A stretch of 55,798 bases of DNA from Candidatus Bilophila faecipullorum (lineage in GTDB: Bacteria > Desulfobacterota > Desulfovibrionia > Desulfovibrionales > Desulfovibrionaceae), in the NCBI GenBank assembly GCA_944326695.1, contig CALVEZ010000025.1, positions 1 to 55,798 of the forward strand, given 5' to 3'. The translations under genes and the position numbers were made by a program. The notes beneath the pieces are model-generated. The model did not search any database and was not told the DNA's origin. It saw nothing but the letters and a program-made list of their open reading frames with translations. Positions 1-8,504 of the stretch are shown here, one piece after another. The stretch's first letter is position 1; each line of letters opens with the position of its first letter.

Positions 1-1
1 G

Positions 2-2284
2 CCCGTGCAGTATTTCGTGCACCTCTCGCCGGAACGTCCGCTTGCCTATTTCTCTACGGAGTACGGCCTGAGCGAGTGCCTGCCGATCTATTCCGGCGGC
101 CTCGGCGTGCTTTCGGGCGACCATATGAAGACGGCGAGCGATCTCAACCTGCCTCTTGTCGGCGTGGGCCTGCTTTACAAGAGCGGCTATTTCTCACAGC
201 AGATCGACAAGGAGGGCCGGCAGACCGCGCTCTATCCCGAAAACGATTTCTCCCTCCTGCCCGTGGAACTGGTGAAGGACGGGCGGGGCGAGCCGCTGGA
301 CGTGCAGCTCGATCTTCCGGGACGGCGTCTGCATGTGCAGGTGTGGCTGGTGCGCGTGGGGCGCGCCCGGCTCTATCTCATGGATACGGATACGCCGCGC
401 AACACGGCGGACGACCGCCGGATCACGGCGCGCCTTTACGAGGCGGACCGGGATTTCCGGCTGCGGCAGGAAATCCTGCTCGGCATGGGCGGGGTACGGC
501 TTTTGCGCAAGCTCGGCCTGCGCCCGGCCGCCTATCATATGAACGAGGGCCATTCCGCCTTCCTCATTCTGGAACGTATCCGCCTGCTCATGCAGGAAGA
601 AGGGCTGGCCTTCGACGAGGCGGCGGAGATCGTGCGCGGCAGCAACCTCTTTACCACCCACACGCCCGTGGACGCCGGGAACGAGCGTTTCGCGCTGGAC
701 CGCATGGAAGCCTATTTCATGCCCTATTGCCAGAGCATCGGCCTTGCCTGGCAGGATTTCATCCGCATGGGCCGTTTCGAGGGCACGGAGCGCAACACCT
801 TTGAGATGACCGTGCTCGCCCTGAATTATTCCTACCGGGCCAACGGCGTCAGCGCGCTGCACGGCTACGTTTCCCGCCACATGTGGCAGGAGGGCTGGAA
901 GGGCGTGCCCACGGCGGAAATCCCCATCGGCCACGTCACCAACGGAGTGCATCTGCCTTCGTACGCGGGGCCGGCCATGAAGCCCTTGCTGGACGGCCTG
1001 CTCGGGGAGGGCTGGATGGAGCTGCCCCCGGATGCCCCGCAGTGGGACAGGCTGGAAGGCCTGCCCGATACGGACCTCTGGGCGGCGAAGCAGGCGCAGA
1101 AGAAGGCCCTGCTCGAAGCCGTGCGCGCTTCCCTGCCGGACTTCTTCAAGAAATACGGCATTCCCTACGAGAAGCAGAAGGCGATGGCCGCCCGGCTGAC
1201 GCCCGAATCCCTCGTCATCGGCTTTGCGCGCCGTTTCGCCCCCTACAAGCGGGCCACGCTGCTCTTTGCCGACCCGGACCGGCTGGCCCGTCTCCTCGAC
1301 GACGCGGATCGGCCCATCATCTTCATTTTCGCGGGCAAGGCCCACCCCGCCGACGCGCAGGGCATCGACATGTTGCAGGAAGTCATCCGGCACATGCTTG
1401 ATCCGCGTTTCTTCGGCAAGATTTTCTTCATCGAAGATTACAACCTCGCCGTTTCCCGCACGCTCGTGCAGGGCTGCGACGTGTGGCTGAACACGCCCCG
1501 CCGCCCCTATGAAGCCTGCGGCACCAGCGGCCAGAAGGTGCCCGTGAACGGCGGGCTCAACCTGAGCGTTTCCGACGGCTGGTGGTGCGAGGGCTACGAC
1601 GGCGAAAACGGCTGGACCATCGGCCCGGTGGTCACGTGCGAATTCCTTGGGGCGGAGCAGGGCGACTATGACGACGCGGCGCTGCTGTACGCGCTGCTCG
1701 AAGAAAACGTGGTGCCGCTGTATTTCGACAGGGAGGCCGGGGACATCCCCCGCAACTGGCTGGCCCGGATGCGCCGCTCTCTGCGTACCCTGACCGCCCG
1801 CTTCAGTTCCTGCCGCATGGTGCGGGATTATCTGGAGGGCTATTATCTGCCCGCCGCCCGCCGGGATCAGGAACTGCGCGCCGACAAGGACGCTCTGGCC
1901 CGGCGTCTGGCCGCCTGGAAGCGGGACGTGACCGGACGCTTCAATTCCCTCAAGATGGGCGAAATCCGCATTGAGGGTCTTGAGAAGGACGAGTTGATCG
2001 GCACGCGGCCCATGCGGGTGGACGTTTCCATCACCCCCGGGGCCATGAAGCCGGAAGAGTTGCTGGTGCAGCTTGTGGCCGGGCCGGGCAACGGGCAGGC
2101 CTTTACGGACTCGCCCGATGTCGTGGAATTGACCCGCAAGGACGGCGAAGGCAGCGGGCCGCTCATCTACGCCTGTTCCTACAGCCCCACCCGCAGCGGG
2201 CCGCACATGTACGGCGTCCGGGTCATGCCGGTTACGGACGGGCTGGCCTCGCCGCTGGAGACGCGCCTCGTGTTGTGGGGCTAA
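2..2284 (+). CDS. glgP: Alpha-glucan (glycogen) phosphorylase, 5' partial
   Basis: Releases glucose-1-phosphate from glycogen or maltodextrin in the cytoplasm. About 760 residues are visible and the frame is open to the left edge, so the true start lies outside the window. The N-terminal 'YFSTEYGL' and 'PIYSGGLGVLSGDH', then 'NEGHSAF' and 'TTHTPVDAGNERF', are typical of the short bacterial GT35 phosphorylases. The PLP-lysine box reads 'EACGTSGQK' near nt 1510-1537, followed by 'NGGLNLSVSDGWWCEGYDG'. The family more often has 'EASGTSGMK', a minor variation. A strong terminator follows the stop codon. The family is clear; the substrate preference (glycogen or maltodextrin) cannot be read from sequence. 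Confidence 0.93.
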   Translation, partial: PVQYFVHLSPERPLAYFSTEYGLSECLPIYSGGLGVLSGDHMKTASDLNLPLVGVGLLYKSGYFSQQIDKEGRQTALYPENDFSLLPVELVKDGRGEPLDVQLDLPGRRLHVQVWLVRVGRARLYLMDTDTPRNTADDRRITARLYEADRDFRLRQEILLGMGGVRLLRKLGLRPAAYHMNEGHSAFLILERIRLLMQEEGLAFDEAAEIVRGSNLFTTHTPVDAGNERFALDRMEAYFMPYCQSIGLAWQDFIRMGRFEGTERNTFEMTVLALNYSYRANGVSALHGYVSRHMWQEGWKGVPTAEIPIGHVTNGVHLPSYAGPAMKPLLDGLLGEGWMELPPDAPQWDRLEGLPDTDLWAAKQAQKKALLEAVRASLPDFFKKYGIPYEKQKAMAARLTPESLVIGFARRFAPYKRATLLFADPDRLARLLDDADRPIIFIFAGKAHPADAQGIDMLQEVIRHMLDPRFFGKIFFIEDYNLAVSRTLVQGCDVWLNTPRRPYEACGTSGQKVPVNGGLNLSVSDGWWCEGYDGENGWTIGPVVTCEFLGAEQGDYDDAALLYALLEENVVPLYFDREAGDIPRNWLARMRRSLRTLTARFSSCRMVRDYLEGYYLPAARRDQELRADKDALARRLAAWKRDVTGRFNSLKMGEIRIEGLEKDELIGTRPMRVDVSITPGAMKPEELLVQLVAGPGNGQAFTDSPDVVELTRKDGEGSGPLIYACSYSPTRSGPHMYGVRVMPVTDGLASPLETRLVLWG

Positions 2285-2406
2285 AGGCCTCCCGGCTGGG
2301 AGCATCCGTCCCGAAAGGGCGGGATAGGAAACGTTCTCCGTGCCGGGGCAGGGCTCGGCTTGGCGGGGAGGCGGTTTTCAGCGTCCATCCTGAACGCAAC
2401 GGATTG

Positions 2407-2430
2407 GAGGGGGCTTCGGCCCCCTCTTTT
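2407..2430 (+). terminator. Rho-independent terminator after glgP
   Basis: A perfect 8-bp stem (2407-2414 with 2419-2426) closes a TTCG tetraloop and is followed by TTTT. It lies about 120 bp after the phosphorylase stop codon. Confidence 0.85.
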
Positions 2431-2716
2431 CATGCGCAACGCGCCGAAAAAAGCGGAAAGGAAGATCGAAACCCGGCAGTCGTGCCCCATGACGGGCGCG
2501 TGCCGTGGACGCACGGGACGATGCGCGCGGTACGCCCCGGAGATACGGACGGTATGAGGGCACTTTGGAGGGTCAACTATTCCATGTGGGTGGCCCGGCT
2601 TCCCGGGCTTTTCCAGATAAGGCGGATAAGGCGGTGGAGGGAGGCTTACAGGCGCGGCAGGGTTCTTTACGTCCGGGACGTTGTCTCTTCGTCCCTGCGG
2701 TTTTCCCTTGCTACGG

Positions 2717-2752
2717 CGACGCCCCGGATGCGGGAAAGCGTCCGGGGCGTCG
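2717..2752 (-). terminator. Long hairpin after the arylsulfotransferase gene
   Basis: A perfect 12-bp inverted repeat (2717-2728 with 2741-2752) lies 8 bp beyond the stop codon of the minus-strand arylsulfotransferase. There is no clean U-run after it, so it may protect the 3' end rather than terminate on its own. Confidence 0.5.
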
Positions 2753-2760
2753 GGTTGGGG

Positions 2761-4182
2761 CTACTTCTTGATGGGATTATATCCGGGGGCGGGCTTGAAC
2801 TGGAGCAGCTCGGACCAGTCCGGGCATCCGGCGGCGAGCTTGCCCTGCGGCTTCAGGTTCTTTCCGGCGAAAGCGGGGAAATCCTTGCCGTAGCGGTAGG
2901 CGCGGTGGATTTCGTTTTCGGGGTTGTTGTCGCGCTTCACGCAATAGGCCTTGCCGTCAACGGAAATGGGGTTGACGTATTCCCACACGATACGCTTGTC
3001 CGGGGTGACTTCGAAAAGGTGTCCGTTGTTGGTCGAGGTGACGAGCCAGTTGCCGTTGGGCAGCTTCTGGGCGGCGGACTGAAAGTCCGAGTAGAAGCTG
3101 TTGCGGTCCTTGGTCTGGAATTCCCAGACCACCTGATTGGTGGCGGGGTTGATTTCCATGACCGAGCTGCGGTTCCCGCTCGGGCGATGGGTGCCGTTGT
3201 TGAAGATGGAGATGTTGCCGTTGGGCAGCCATTCCACGTCGTGCGAGCCGAAGAGTATCTGATCGCCGTCGTCATGATAGCCGGAAGGGGCCTTGCCCTT
3301 GCCGTGCGTGGCGGGATTGCCGAAACGCCAGACGATCTTCTTGGTCTTGCGGTCGATGATGTAGATTTCTCCGAAGTCGCGCGAGTTGACGGCGTATTGA
3401 TCCGTCTTGGGGTTATAGCGCACCGAATTCCAGTGCGTCCAGTCCGCCCGCGCGAAATAGCCCATGCTCAAGGGCAGATGCCAGTTGATGTCGATTTGAT
3501 CCGGCCCCGTGCCGATGTGGTCCCACACATGCCATTCCCACGCGATTTCGCCCTTGGGGGTGACTTCGAGGATGGCGTCGGGCCAGATGCCCTGCAGGGG
3601 CTGGTTGTCCGGGCCCTGTCCGGGCGCGCGCATCCCGTTGCGGCTGAGGGCGGGGTCGTTGGGGTCGCGGCCCTTGGCCAGCGCCTCGTCATAGGTCTTG
3701 TTTTCCCAGATCAGGATGGCCGTGTTGCCGTTGGGCAGGCGGTCGAATCCGTGGTGGGCTATCTGGCGGGGATTGGAGACCTTGTATTCCCATACCACCC
3801 GGCCGTCCCAGGTGTATTCGCGCAGCAGGCCGTACCAGCCGCCGAAATTGACCGGGCTGCCCGCGATTTTTTCGGCGCGCAGCAGGTTGCCGTTCGAGAG
3901 GAGTTCGGCGTAGAAGGCGGGCGTATCGTGCTTCCACGTGTGAACGATGTTGCCTTCCATATCAATAAGATAGGTCATCTTGCTGCCGGGGTTTTCCGCC
4001 GTGTCCACAATCCACGAACCGACTTTGGTATGCGGCGTGAAGAGGGTGTAGCCGTCATAGGTTTTGCCCCGCTCGTAGGAAAGCAGGCCGAGGGGACCAT
4101 TGACGGCTTCGTACGCGCCCGCTGAAGGAACGAGCAGGGAAAGGCCGAGGATGGCCGCCGCCAGGGAAGTCAGGGTCCGCAT
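2761..4182 (-). CDS. Secreted arylsulfotransferase (ASST family)
   Basis: Predicted periplasmic arylsulfotransferase; the family moves a sulfuryl group from a phenolic sulfate ester to another phenol, without PAPS. The start at 4182 is chosen because AAGGAG lies 7 nt upstream and the product (473 aa) then opens with a signal peptide ending near 'SAGAYEA'. Upstream in-frame codons would add a basic 19-residue extension. Repeated beta-propeller strands of the 'LPNGN' and 'VVWEY' type run through the protein, with 'AHHGFDRLPNGN', 'ADWTHWNS' and 'SHDVEWLPNGN' matching the conserved His-containing blades. It is transcribed after the DASS transporter (137-bp gap), suggesting uptake and conversion of an anionic aryl or organic sulfur compound. 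The substrate is unknown. Confidence 0.82.
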   Translation of the reverse strand: MRTLTSLAAAILGLSLLVPSAGAYEAVNGPLGLLSYERGKTYDGYTLFTPHTKVGSWIVDTAENPGSKMTYLIDMEGNIVHTWKHDTPAFYAELLSNGNLLRAEKIAGSPVNFGGWYGLLREYTWDGRVVWEYKVSNPRQIAHHGFDRLPNGNTAILIWENKTYDEALAKGRDPNDPALSRNGMRAPGQGPDNQPLQGIWPDAILEVTPKGEIAWEWHVWDHIGTGPDQIDINWHLPLSMGYFARADWTHWNSVRYNPKTDQYAVNSRDFGEIYIIDRKTKKIVWRFGNPATHGKGKAPSGYHDDGDQILFGSHDVEWLPNGNISIFNNGTHRPSGNRSSVMEINPATNQVVWEFQTKDRNSFYSDFQSAAQKLPNGNWLVTSTNNGHLFEVTPDKRIVWEYVNPISVDGKAYCVKRDNNPENEIHRAYRYGKDFPAFAGKNLKPQGKLAAGCPDWSELLQFKPAPGYNPIKK

Positions 4183-4319
4183 GGCAAGACTCCTTGTCAG
4201 GTTGAAGGTGCGACGCAGGGCGAAAAACCGGCGGTCCATGCCCTGCGCAGGGTTTGGAGGCGAGCGGCGGCGGTGGGCCGCCGCGGTCCGTTCGTTTTTG
4301 GTGGCGGAAAGGGAGCGCC

Positions 4320-5726
4320 TCAGGCCAGAATGAACTTCCAGAAGGGGATGGCGATGAGCACGAGGAAGACGCCCGTGAGCACCATACGCGCGGCCAGCAC
4401 CTTCACCATGTCCTTGAAGAGCATGTAGCCGGAACTGAAGAAGTAGAGGAGCACCGCGTATTCATAGGGGAAAACGTAGTTGTCGAGGCCGTACTGGAAC
4501 GAATAGAACAGGATGCGGGGGTCGATGTTCATCTGCACGCCCAATTCCGTGATCGGCGAGGTCATGGTCGTCGTCGCGGCGAGGGGGGTAAGCAGGAAGT
4601 TGGCGCCCGCCCCGAGCACGTAGGAGGTGAACCCGGCCAGCGTGGTGGACATGCCCTGCAGGTAGGGCAGGGTGATGTTGGCCACCCACGCCGTGACCTT
4701 CAAAAAGCCGCCCGCGCTGCCGATGGTCATGCAGCCCATGATGAAGAAGAGCGGGGCGAAGTTGATGGAGCTGAAGCGCTTGCCGTCGAGCAGGCGCACG
4801 CCCGGCAGGAAGGCCACGAAGGTGATGAGGATCATCACGAGCCCGGCGGCGATGCCGTGCAGCTTGTCCGTGGAGAGGAGGAGCAGGGTGACGAGCATGA
4901 GCACTGCCGCCCGCTTCTGTTCGGTCGTGACCGGGCCGAGTTCCTGATACTTCACCTGGAGCGTCGCGCGCAGGGTTTGCCGGTCCACCTTGGAGGGCAG
5001 GAGCAGTATCACGAGGCCTACGGACATGAAGGTGTAAATCATGCCGGGCAGGAAGTTGTGCATGGCGTATTCCATCCACGAGGTGGACAGGCCGGAAACC
5101 TTGTGCAGGAGCCCCATGCCGAGGACGAGGTCCGCCCCGCCGGTCAGGTAGCACAGCTTGGTGGAGGCCACGGCAAGGCAGCAGGTCAGGATGACGGCCG
5201 TGGCTTCGCGGCTCTTGGGCTTGAAGTCCAGCGCGTCGCACAGGCTGATGCCGATGGCGCAGAAGATGGCGGCCTTGCCGGTGACGGCGGGCACGAGCGG
5301 GGCCACGATGGAGACGGCCACCGTGACGCCGATGAGCGTTCCGATGAAGCTGCCGCCCATGCAGCGCACGCAGGTGAGGCCGATGCGCTTGCCGAGCCCC
5401 GTCCCCGAGAGGATTTTGCCGAGGGCGAAGCCGCCGATGACGATGATCGGCACTTCCGAGGTCCACGGCATGTATACCACCTGCTGCTTCACGCCGCAGA
5501 AGACGATATAGAGCACCGGGAGCGCGAGGCCCACGGCGATTTCGTTCATGGTATCCATAGCCCACATGCACACGGCCCATGTCGTAATGGCCAGAAAGAG
5601 CGCCATTTCGTGGGTCAGCGTTTTCCCGTCGATGGGCAAAAGCCAGTAGACGAGGGCAGGTATCAGAAACGATACGAACCATTTCAGCGCGAGAGTGGTG
5701 TTCTTGGGGGACATGGGCAGCGTCAT
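4320..5726 (-). CDS. DASS (SLC13) family anion:Na+ symporter
   Basis: Integral membrane transporter of 468 residues with about a dozen hydrophobic segments. The family moves dicarboxylates, tricarboxylates, sulfate or related anions, usually with sodium. Motifs such as 'PIIVIGGFALGKILSGTGLG', 'LTPLAATTTMTSPI' and the polar 'ANFLLTPLA' hairpin are typical of CitT/DASS proteins. The start has GGAGG-AAAGG just upstream. It is the first gene of a likely two-gene operon with the secreted arylsulfotransferase and is divergent from the Crp-type regulator, with a palindromic operator between them. It may import or export the anionic partner of that enzyme (sulfate, a sulfonate or a carboxylate). Specificity cannot be read from sequence. 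Confidence 0.85.
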   Translation of the reverse strand: MTLPMSPKNTTLALKWFVSFLIPALVYWLLPIDGKTLTHEMALFLAITTWAVCMWAMDTMNEIAVGLALPVLYIVFCGVKQQVVYMPWTSEVPIIVIGGFALGKILSGTGLGKRIGLTCVRCMGGSFIGTLIGVTVAVSIVAPLVPAVTGKAAIFCAIGISLCDALDFKPKSREATAVILTCCLAVASTKLCYLTGGADLVLGMGLLHKVSGLSTSWMEYAMHNFLPGMIYTFMSVGLVILLLPSKVDRQTLRATLQVKYQELGPVTTEQKRAAVLMLVTLLLLSTDKLHGIAAGLVMILITFVAFLPGVRLLDGKRFSSINFAPLFFIMGCMTIGSAGGFLKVTAWVANITLPYLQGMSTTLAGFTSYVLGAGANFLLTPLAATTTMTSPITELGVQMNIDPRILFYSFQYGLDNYVFPYEYAVLLYFFSSGYMLFKDMVKVLAARMVLTGVFLVLIAIPFWKFILA

Positions 5727-5742
5727 CTTCCTTTCCTCCGGG

Positions 5743-5748
5743 GTTATA
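5743..5748 (-). promoter_or_regulatory. Possible -10 box (TATAAC) for the DASS operon
   Basis: TATAAC on the minus strand lies about 54 bp from the centre of the palindromic operator, which would place the operator near -62, a usual class I activator position. The box is only 16 nt from the ATG, so the transcript would carry very little leader. Treat as tentative. Confidence 0.3.
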
Positions 5749-5789
5749 CTGAAAACGTGGAGTCACGGTAGCAGCTTTGTGAAAAGGAG

Positions 5790-5809
5790 AATGTAACGGT
5801 TGCTACATT
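5790..5809. promoter_or_regulatory. Crp/Fnr-type palindromic operator, site 1
   Basis: AATGTA-N8-TACATT is a perfect 6-bp inverted repeat between the divergent DASS and regulator genes. Its 16-bp core TGTAACGGTTGCTACA has the TGT-N10-ACA architecture of Crp/Fnr sites. A closely similar core occurs at 6904-6919. Binding by the adjacent regulator is inferred. Confidence 0.65.
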
Positions 5810-5942
5810 TTTCTCAATCCGTTCTTTTTTCTTGCCCCTCAGGACGAAAAAAGGGAAAACGGTGGAGAGGGGCAGGACGGAAGGGTCGGAATTTTTCCGG
5901 ATGCTTCAGGAAAAGAAAACGTTCAACCGAAGGAGGGCGCTT

Positions 5943-6641
5943 GTGCCTACCGACGCCGACGGGTCTTTACATGAGCCCAAATTACTTGAATTTACGCATA
6001 TCCCCCCCGAGGCCGACGTCTGGAGGCGCGTGCTCCACCTCGGCAGTCGCCTCCATTTCCCCAAAGGCGCGGAAATCATACATGGCGGCCAGCTTGGGGA
6101 GTATTGCTATTATATAGAGGAGGGCGAGGTGCGCCTCATGCGCACGACGCTGGACGGGCGTGAAAAGATACTCATGTCCATGCACAAGGGATCAATCGCG
6201 GGCGAAACCCCTTTTTTCGACGACCTGCCGGCGTGCAGTTCCATGGTGGCGGCCACGGATTGCATCGTGTACGCCTTTTCGCGCGATTTCGTCGTGCACG
6301 AAATCCTGCCGCGCCATCCCGATCTGACATGGGCGCTCCTGCATTCGCTGGCCTCCAAGGTCCGGGTGCTCTGCAATCAGTCGGTCAGCCTCAGCCTTGA
6401 GGAACTGCCCGCGCGCATCTGTCGCTTCCTGCACCTGCGTATGCGGGAGGGCGAAGGCCGCCACCCGCGCGTTTCGCCGGGGCTGAACCAGCAGGAGCTG
6501 GCCAACCTTTTGGGCGTGCATCGGGTCACGCTGAACAAGGCCCTGCGTGAACTGGAGAAGGAAGCCGTGCTCGGGCCCTATTCCAGAGACGAGGTGTATA
6601 TTTTGGATATGGAGCGTTTTCGTCACTTCGCCCTGCGCTAG
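5943..6641 (+). CDS. Crp/Fnr family transcriptional regulator
   Basis: A 232-residue regulator with an N-terminal cyclic-nucleotide-binding fold ('GSRLHFPKGAEIIHGGQLGE', 'IEEGEVRLM') and a C-terminal winged helix-turn-helix ('NQQELANLLGVHRVTLNKAL'). The GTG at 5943 is preferred because AAGGAGG sits 6 nt upstream; a TTG at 5832 would add an unusual basic tail. There is no N-terminal Cys cluster as in Fnr, so a 4Fe-4S oxygen sensor is unlikely; a small-molecule or heme ligand is possible. It lies between two sulfur-related operons that share a palindrome, and is the obvious candidate to control both. Confidence 0.88.
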   Translation: MPTDADGSLHEPKLLEFTHIPPEADVWRRVLHLGSRLHFPKGAEIIHGGQLGEYCYYIEEGEVRLMRTTLDGREKILMSMHKGSIAGETPFFDDLPACSSMVAATDCIVYAFSRDFVVHEILPRHPDLTWALLHSLASKVRVLCNQSVSLSLEELPARICRFLHLRMREGEGRHPRVSPGLNQQELANLLGVHRVTLNKALRELEKEAVLGPYSRDEVYILDMERFRHFALR

Positions 6642-6666
6642 AGCCGTTTCATTTTGAAACGGCTCT
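6640..6666 (+). terminator. Hairpin overlapping the regulator stop codon
   Basis: A perfect 12-bp stem (6640-6651 with 6655-6666) with a 3-nt loop begins inside the TAG stop of the regulator. No T-run follows, so termination efficiency is uncertain. Confidence 0.5.
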
Positions 6667-7004
6667 GGTCACACGCAGGTGTGGCCCGCCACACACGTGG
6701 ATTCTGCCAAAAACGACGTTTTTTGGCAGAAGGCCAACTTTGACCTTTGTAAAAAGTCAAAGTTCATCTGCGCTAGGAAGCCGCTTTTTTTTCGTATCGC
6801 CTGCAAAAACGGGGTGTTTGGGGTAAAGAGCCGCCGCTGTTCCCGCAACCCGAACTCCGCCTTCGGGTGAAAAAACGCTCAGTGACCGTTTTTTTGCGCG
6901 AAATGTAACAAAGGCAACAGCACGGACATCCCTTTTCGCGTTAGGTTCAGGACATCCGGGAAGGAAAGCCTTCCGATTACTTCAGCGAACGCAAGGAGCA
7001 TGAC
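6667..7004. other. Hairpin-rich leader before the second arylsulfotransferase
   Basis: This region has two further inverted repeats (about 6704-6729 around CTGCCAAAAA, and 6737-6764 pairing AACTTTGAC with GTCAAAGTT) and then the second operator. A 63-codon open frame here is built from the inverted repeats and is not convincing as a gene. Confidence 0.5.
6904..6919. promoter_or_regulatory. Crp/Fnr-type operator, site 2
   Basis: TGTAACAAAGGCAACA matches site 1 at 11 of 16 positions, and both are preceded by AA; the main difference is the four-base centre. It lies 85 bp before the start of the second arylsulfotransferase, a usual promoter distance. Confidence 0.55.
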
Positions 7005-8456
7005 ATGGGTCACCCGACAATCTACCCCACCGGCGTCACCGTTTACGATCCCGAAAGGTGCTGGAACGGCTACACGATTTTTCAGGCGCAGGAAGAAGGC
7101 GCCGTCCTGATGGACATGAACGGCCGTGAGGTGAACGTGTGGAAAGGCGTTCTCGGCATGCCCAACAAGATTTTCCCCGGAGGCTATCTGCTGACCAGCC
7201 GCGGCCGCCGCAGCGGTAAATACAGCGTGCAGGACGGCCTTGACCTCATTCAGGTGGACTGGGACGGCAACATCGTCTGGAAGTTCGACCGCAATGAATA
7301 CATCGAGGACCCGGGCGAGAAGCCGCAGTGGATGGCCCGCTATCACCACGATTTCCAGCGCGAGGGCAACCCCGTGGGCTATTACGCCCCGGGCATGGAG
7401 CCGAAGACCGATTCCGGCAACACCCTCGTCCTTGCCCACCGCAACGCCCGCAACCCCAAAATTTCCGACAAGCAGCTGCTTGACGACGTGATCCTCGAAG
7501 TGGACTGGGACGGCGACATCGTGTGGGAATGGAACTGCCACGAGCATTTCGACGAGCTGGGCTTCCGCGAAGGCCCCAAGAACACGCTGGCCCGCAACCC
7601 CAACTACCGCCCCACGCAGCCCGAAGGCATGGGCGACTGGATGCACATCAACTCCATGTCCGTGCTCGGCCCGAACAAGTGGTATGACGCGGGCGACGAG
7701 CGCTTCCATCCCGACAACATCATCGTGGACGGCCGCGAAGCCAACATCATCTTCATCATCTCCAAGGCTACCGGCAAGATCGTCTGGAAGCTCGGCCCCG
7801 ATTACGACAACAGCCCCGAAGCCAAGGCCATCGGCTGGATCATCGGCCAGCACCATGCCCACATGATCCCCGCCTCCCTCCCCGGCGGCGGCAATATCCT
7901 TGTTTTCGACAACGGCGGCTGGGGCGGCTACGACGTGCCCAACCCCGGTGCCCCCACCGGCGTCAAGGCCGCGCTGCGCGACTACTCCCGCGTGCTCGAA
8001 ATCGACCCCGTGGCCATGAAGATCGTCTGGCAGTACACCCCCAGCGAGGCCGGTTTTCTCGCTCCGATGGACAGCAACCGTTTCTACAGCCCCTTCATCA
8101 GCGGGATGCAGCGTCTGCCCAACGGCAACACCCTGATCACCGAGGGCTCGGATGGCCGCGTCTTTGAAGTGACGCCCGATCACAAGATCGTCTGGGAATT
8201 TATTTCTCCCTACAAGGGCAAGTTTGTGCCCATGAACATGACCTACCGCGCCTACCGCGTGCCCTACGAATGGGTGCCGCAGGTCCAGAAGCCCGCGGAA
8301 ACCCCCATTGCGCCGCTTGATGTGGCCACCTTCCGCGTGCCCGGGGCCGCCGCGCTCGGCGACCGCGCCAAGGAAGTGACCGTGGAAGGCTGCGCACCCT
8401 ACGCGGGCAGCAACGCCCTGTGCGTGGCGTCCGTGGAAGACCCTGCCGATAAATAA
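7005..8456 (+). CDS. Arylsulfotransferase family protein without signal peptide
   Basis: A 483-residue protein of the ASST beta-propeller family. It carries 'RYHHDFQREGN', 'GDWMHINSMSV', 'GQHHAHMIPASLPGGGN' with 'VFDNGGWGG', and 'MQRLPNGNTLITEGSDGRVF', the conserved His-bearing blades. Unlike classical ASSTs it begins 'MGHPTIYPTGVTVYD' with no hydrophobic export signal, so it appears cytoplasmic. AAGGAG lies 6 nt before the ATG. It heads an operon with redox proteins (glutaredoxin fusion, Lpd, lipoyl protein), which is odd for a simple sulfuryl transferase and suggests it handles an organosulfur or sulfated intermediate inside the cell. Family assignment is firm; the reaction is not. Confidence 0.78.
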   Translation: MGHPTIYPTGVTVYDPERCWNGYTIFQAQEEGAVLMDMNGREVNVWKGVLGMPNKIFPGGYLLTSRGRRSGKYSVQDGLDLIQVDWDGNIVWKFDRNEYIEDPGEKPQWMARYHHDFQREGNPVGYYAPGMEPKTDSGNTLVLAHRNARNPKISDKQLLDDVILEVDWDGDIVWEWNCHEHFDELGFREGPKNTLARNPNYRPTQPEGMGDWMHINSMSVLGPNKWYDAGDERFHPDNIIVDGREANIIFIISKATGKIVWKLGPDYDNSPEAKAIGWIIGQHHAHMIPASLPGGGNILVFDNGGWGGYDVPNPGAPTGVKAALRDYSRVLEIDPVAMKIVWQYTPSEAGFLAPMDSNRFYSPFISGMQRLPNGNTLITEGSDGRVFEVTPDHKIVWEFISPYKGKFVPMNMTYRAYRVPYEWVPQVQKPAETPIAPLDVATFRVPGAAALGDRAKEVTVEGCAPYAGSNALCVASVEDPADK

Positions 8457-8467
8457 CCAGTAAAACG

Positions 8468-8490
8468 GGCGGGGAGGGCTCCTCCCCGCC
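8468..8490 (+). terminator. Intercistronic hairpin
   Basis: A perfect 10-bp stem (8468-8477 with 8481-8490) with a 3-nt loop and only TTT after it lies between the arylsulfotransferase and the glutaredoxin fusion gene. It probably lowers or stabilises, rather than ends, the transcript. Confidence 0.55.
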
Positions 8491-8504
8491 TTTGGAGCGC
8501 GATC

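Larger units (their letters stand above)
2285..2760. other. Intergenic region with two convergent terminators
   Basis: This 476-bp gap separates the phosphorylase from the convergent arylsulfotransferase. It holds a UUCG-loop terminator near its left end and a long GC-rich hairpin at its right end, both listed separately. Open frames crossing it are antisense or low-quality extensions, and I see no gene. Confidence 0.6.

Noticed and set aside
194..2305. A 703-codon minus-strand open frame over glgP
   Set aside because: Antisense shadow of a clearly coding gene.
2275..4125. A 616-codon plus-strand open frame over the secreted arylsulfotransferase
   Set aside because: Runs through a terminator and is antisense to a gene with signal peptide and family motifs.
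6679..6870. 63-codon plus-strand frame between regulator and second arylsulfotransferase
   Set aside because: Built from two inverted repeats, no good ribosome binding site, no similarity recognised.
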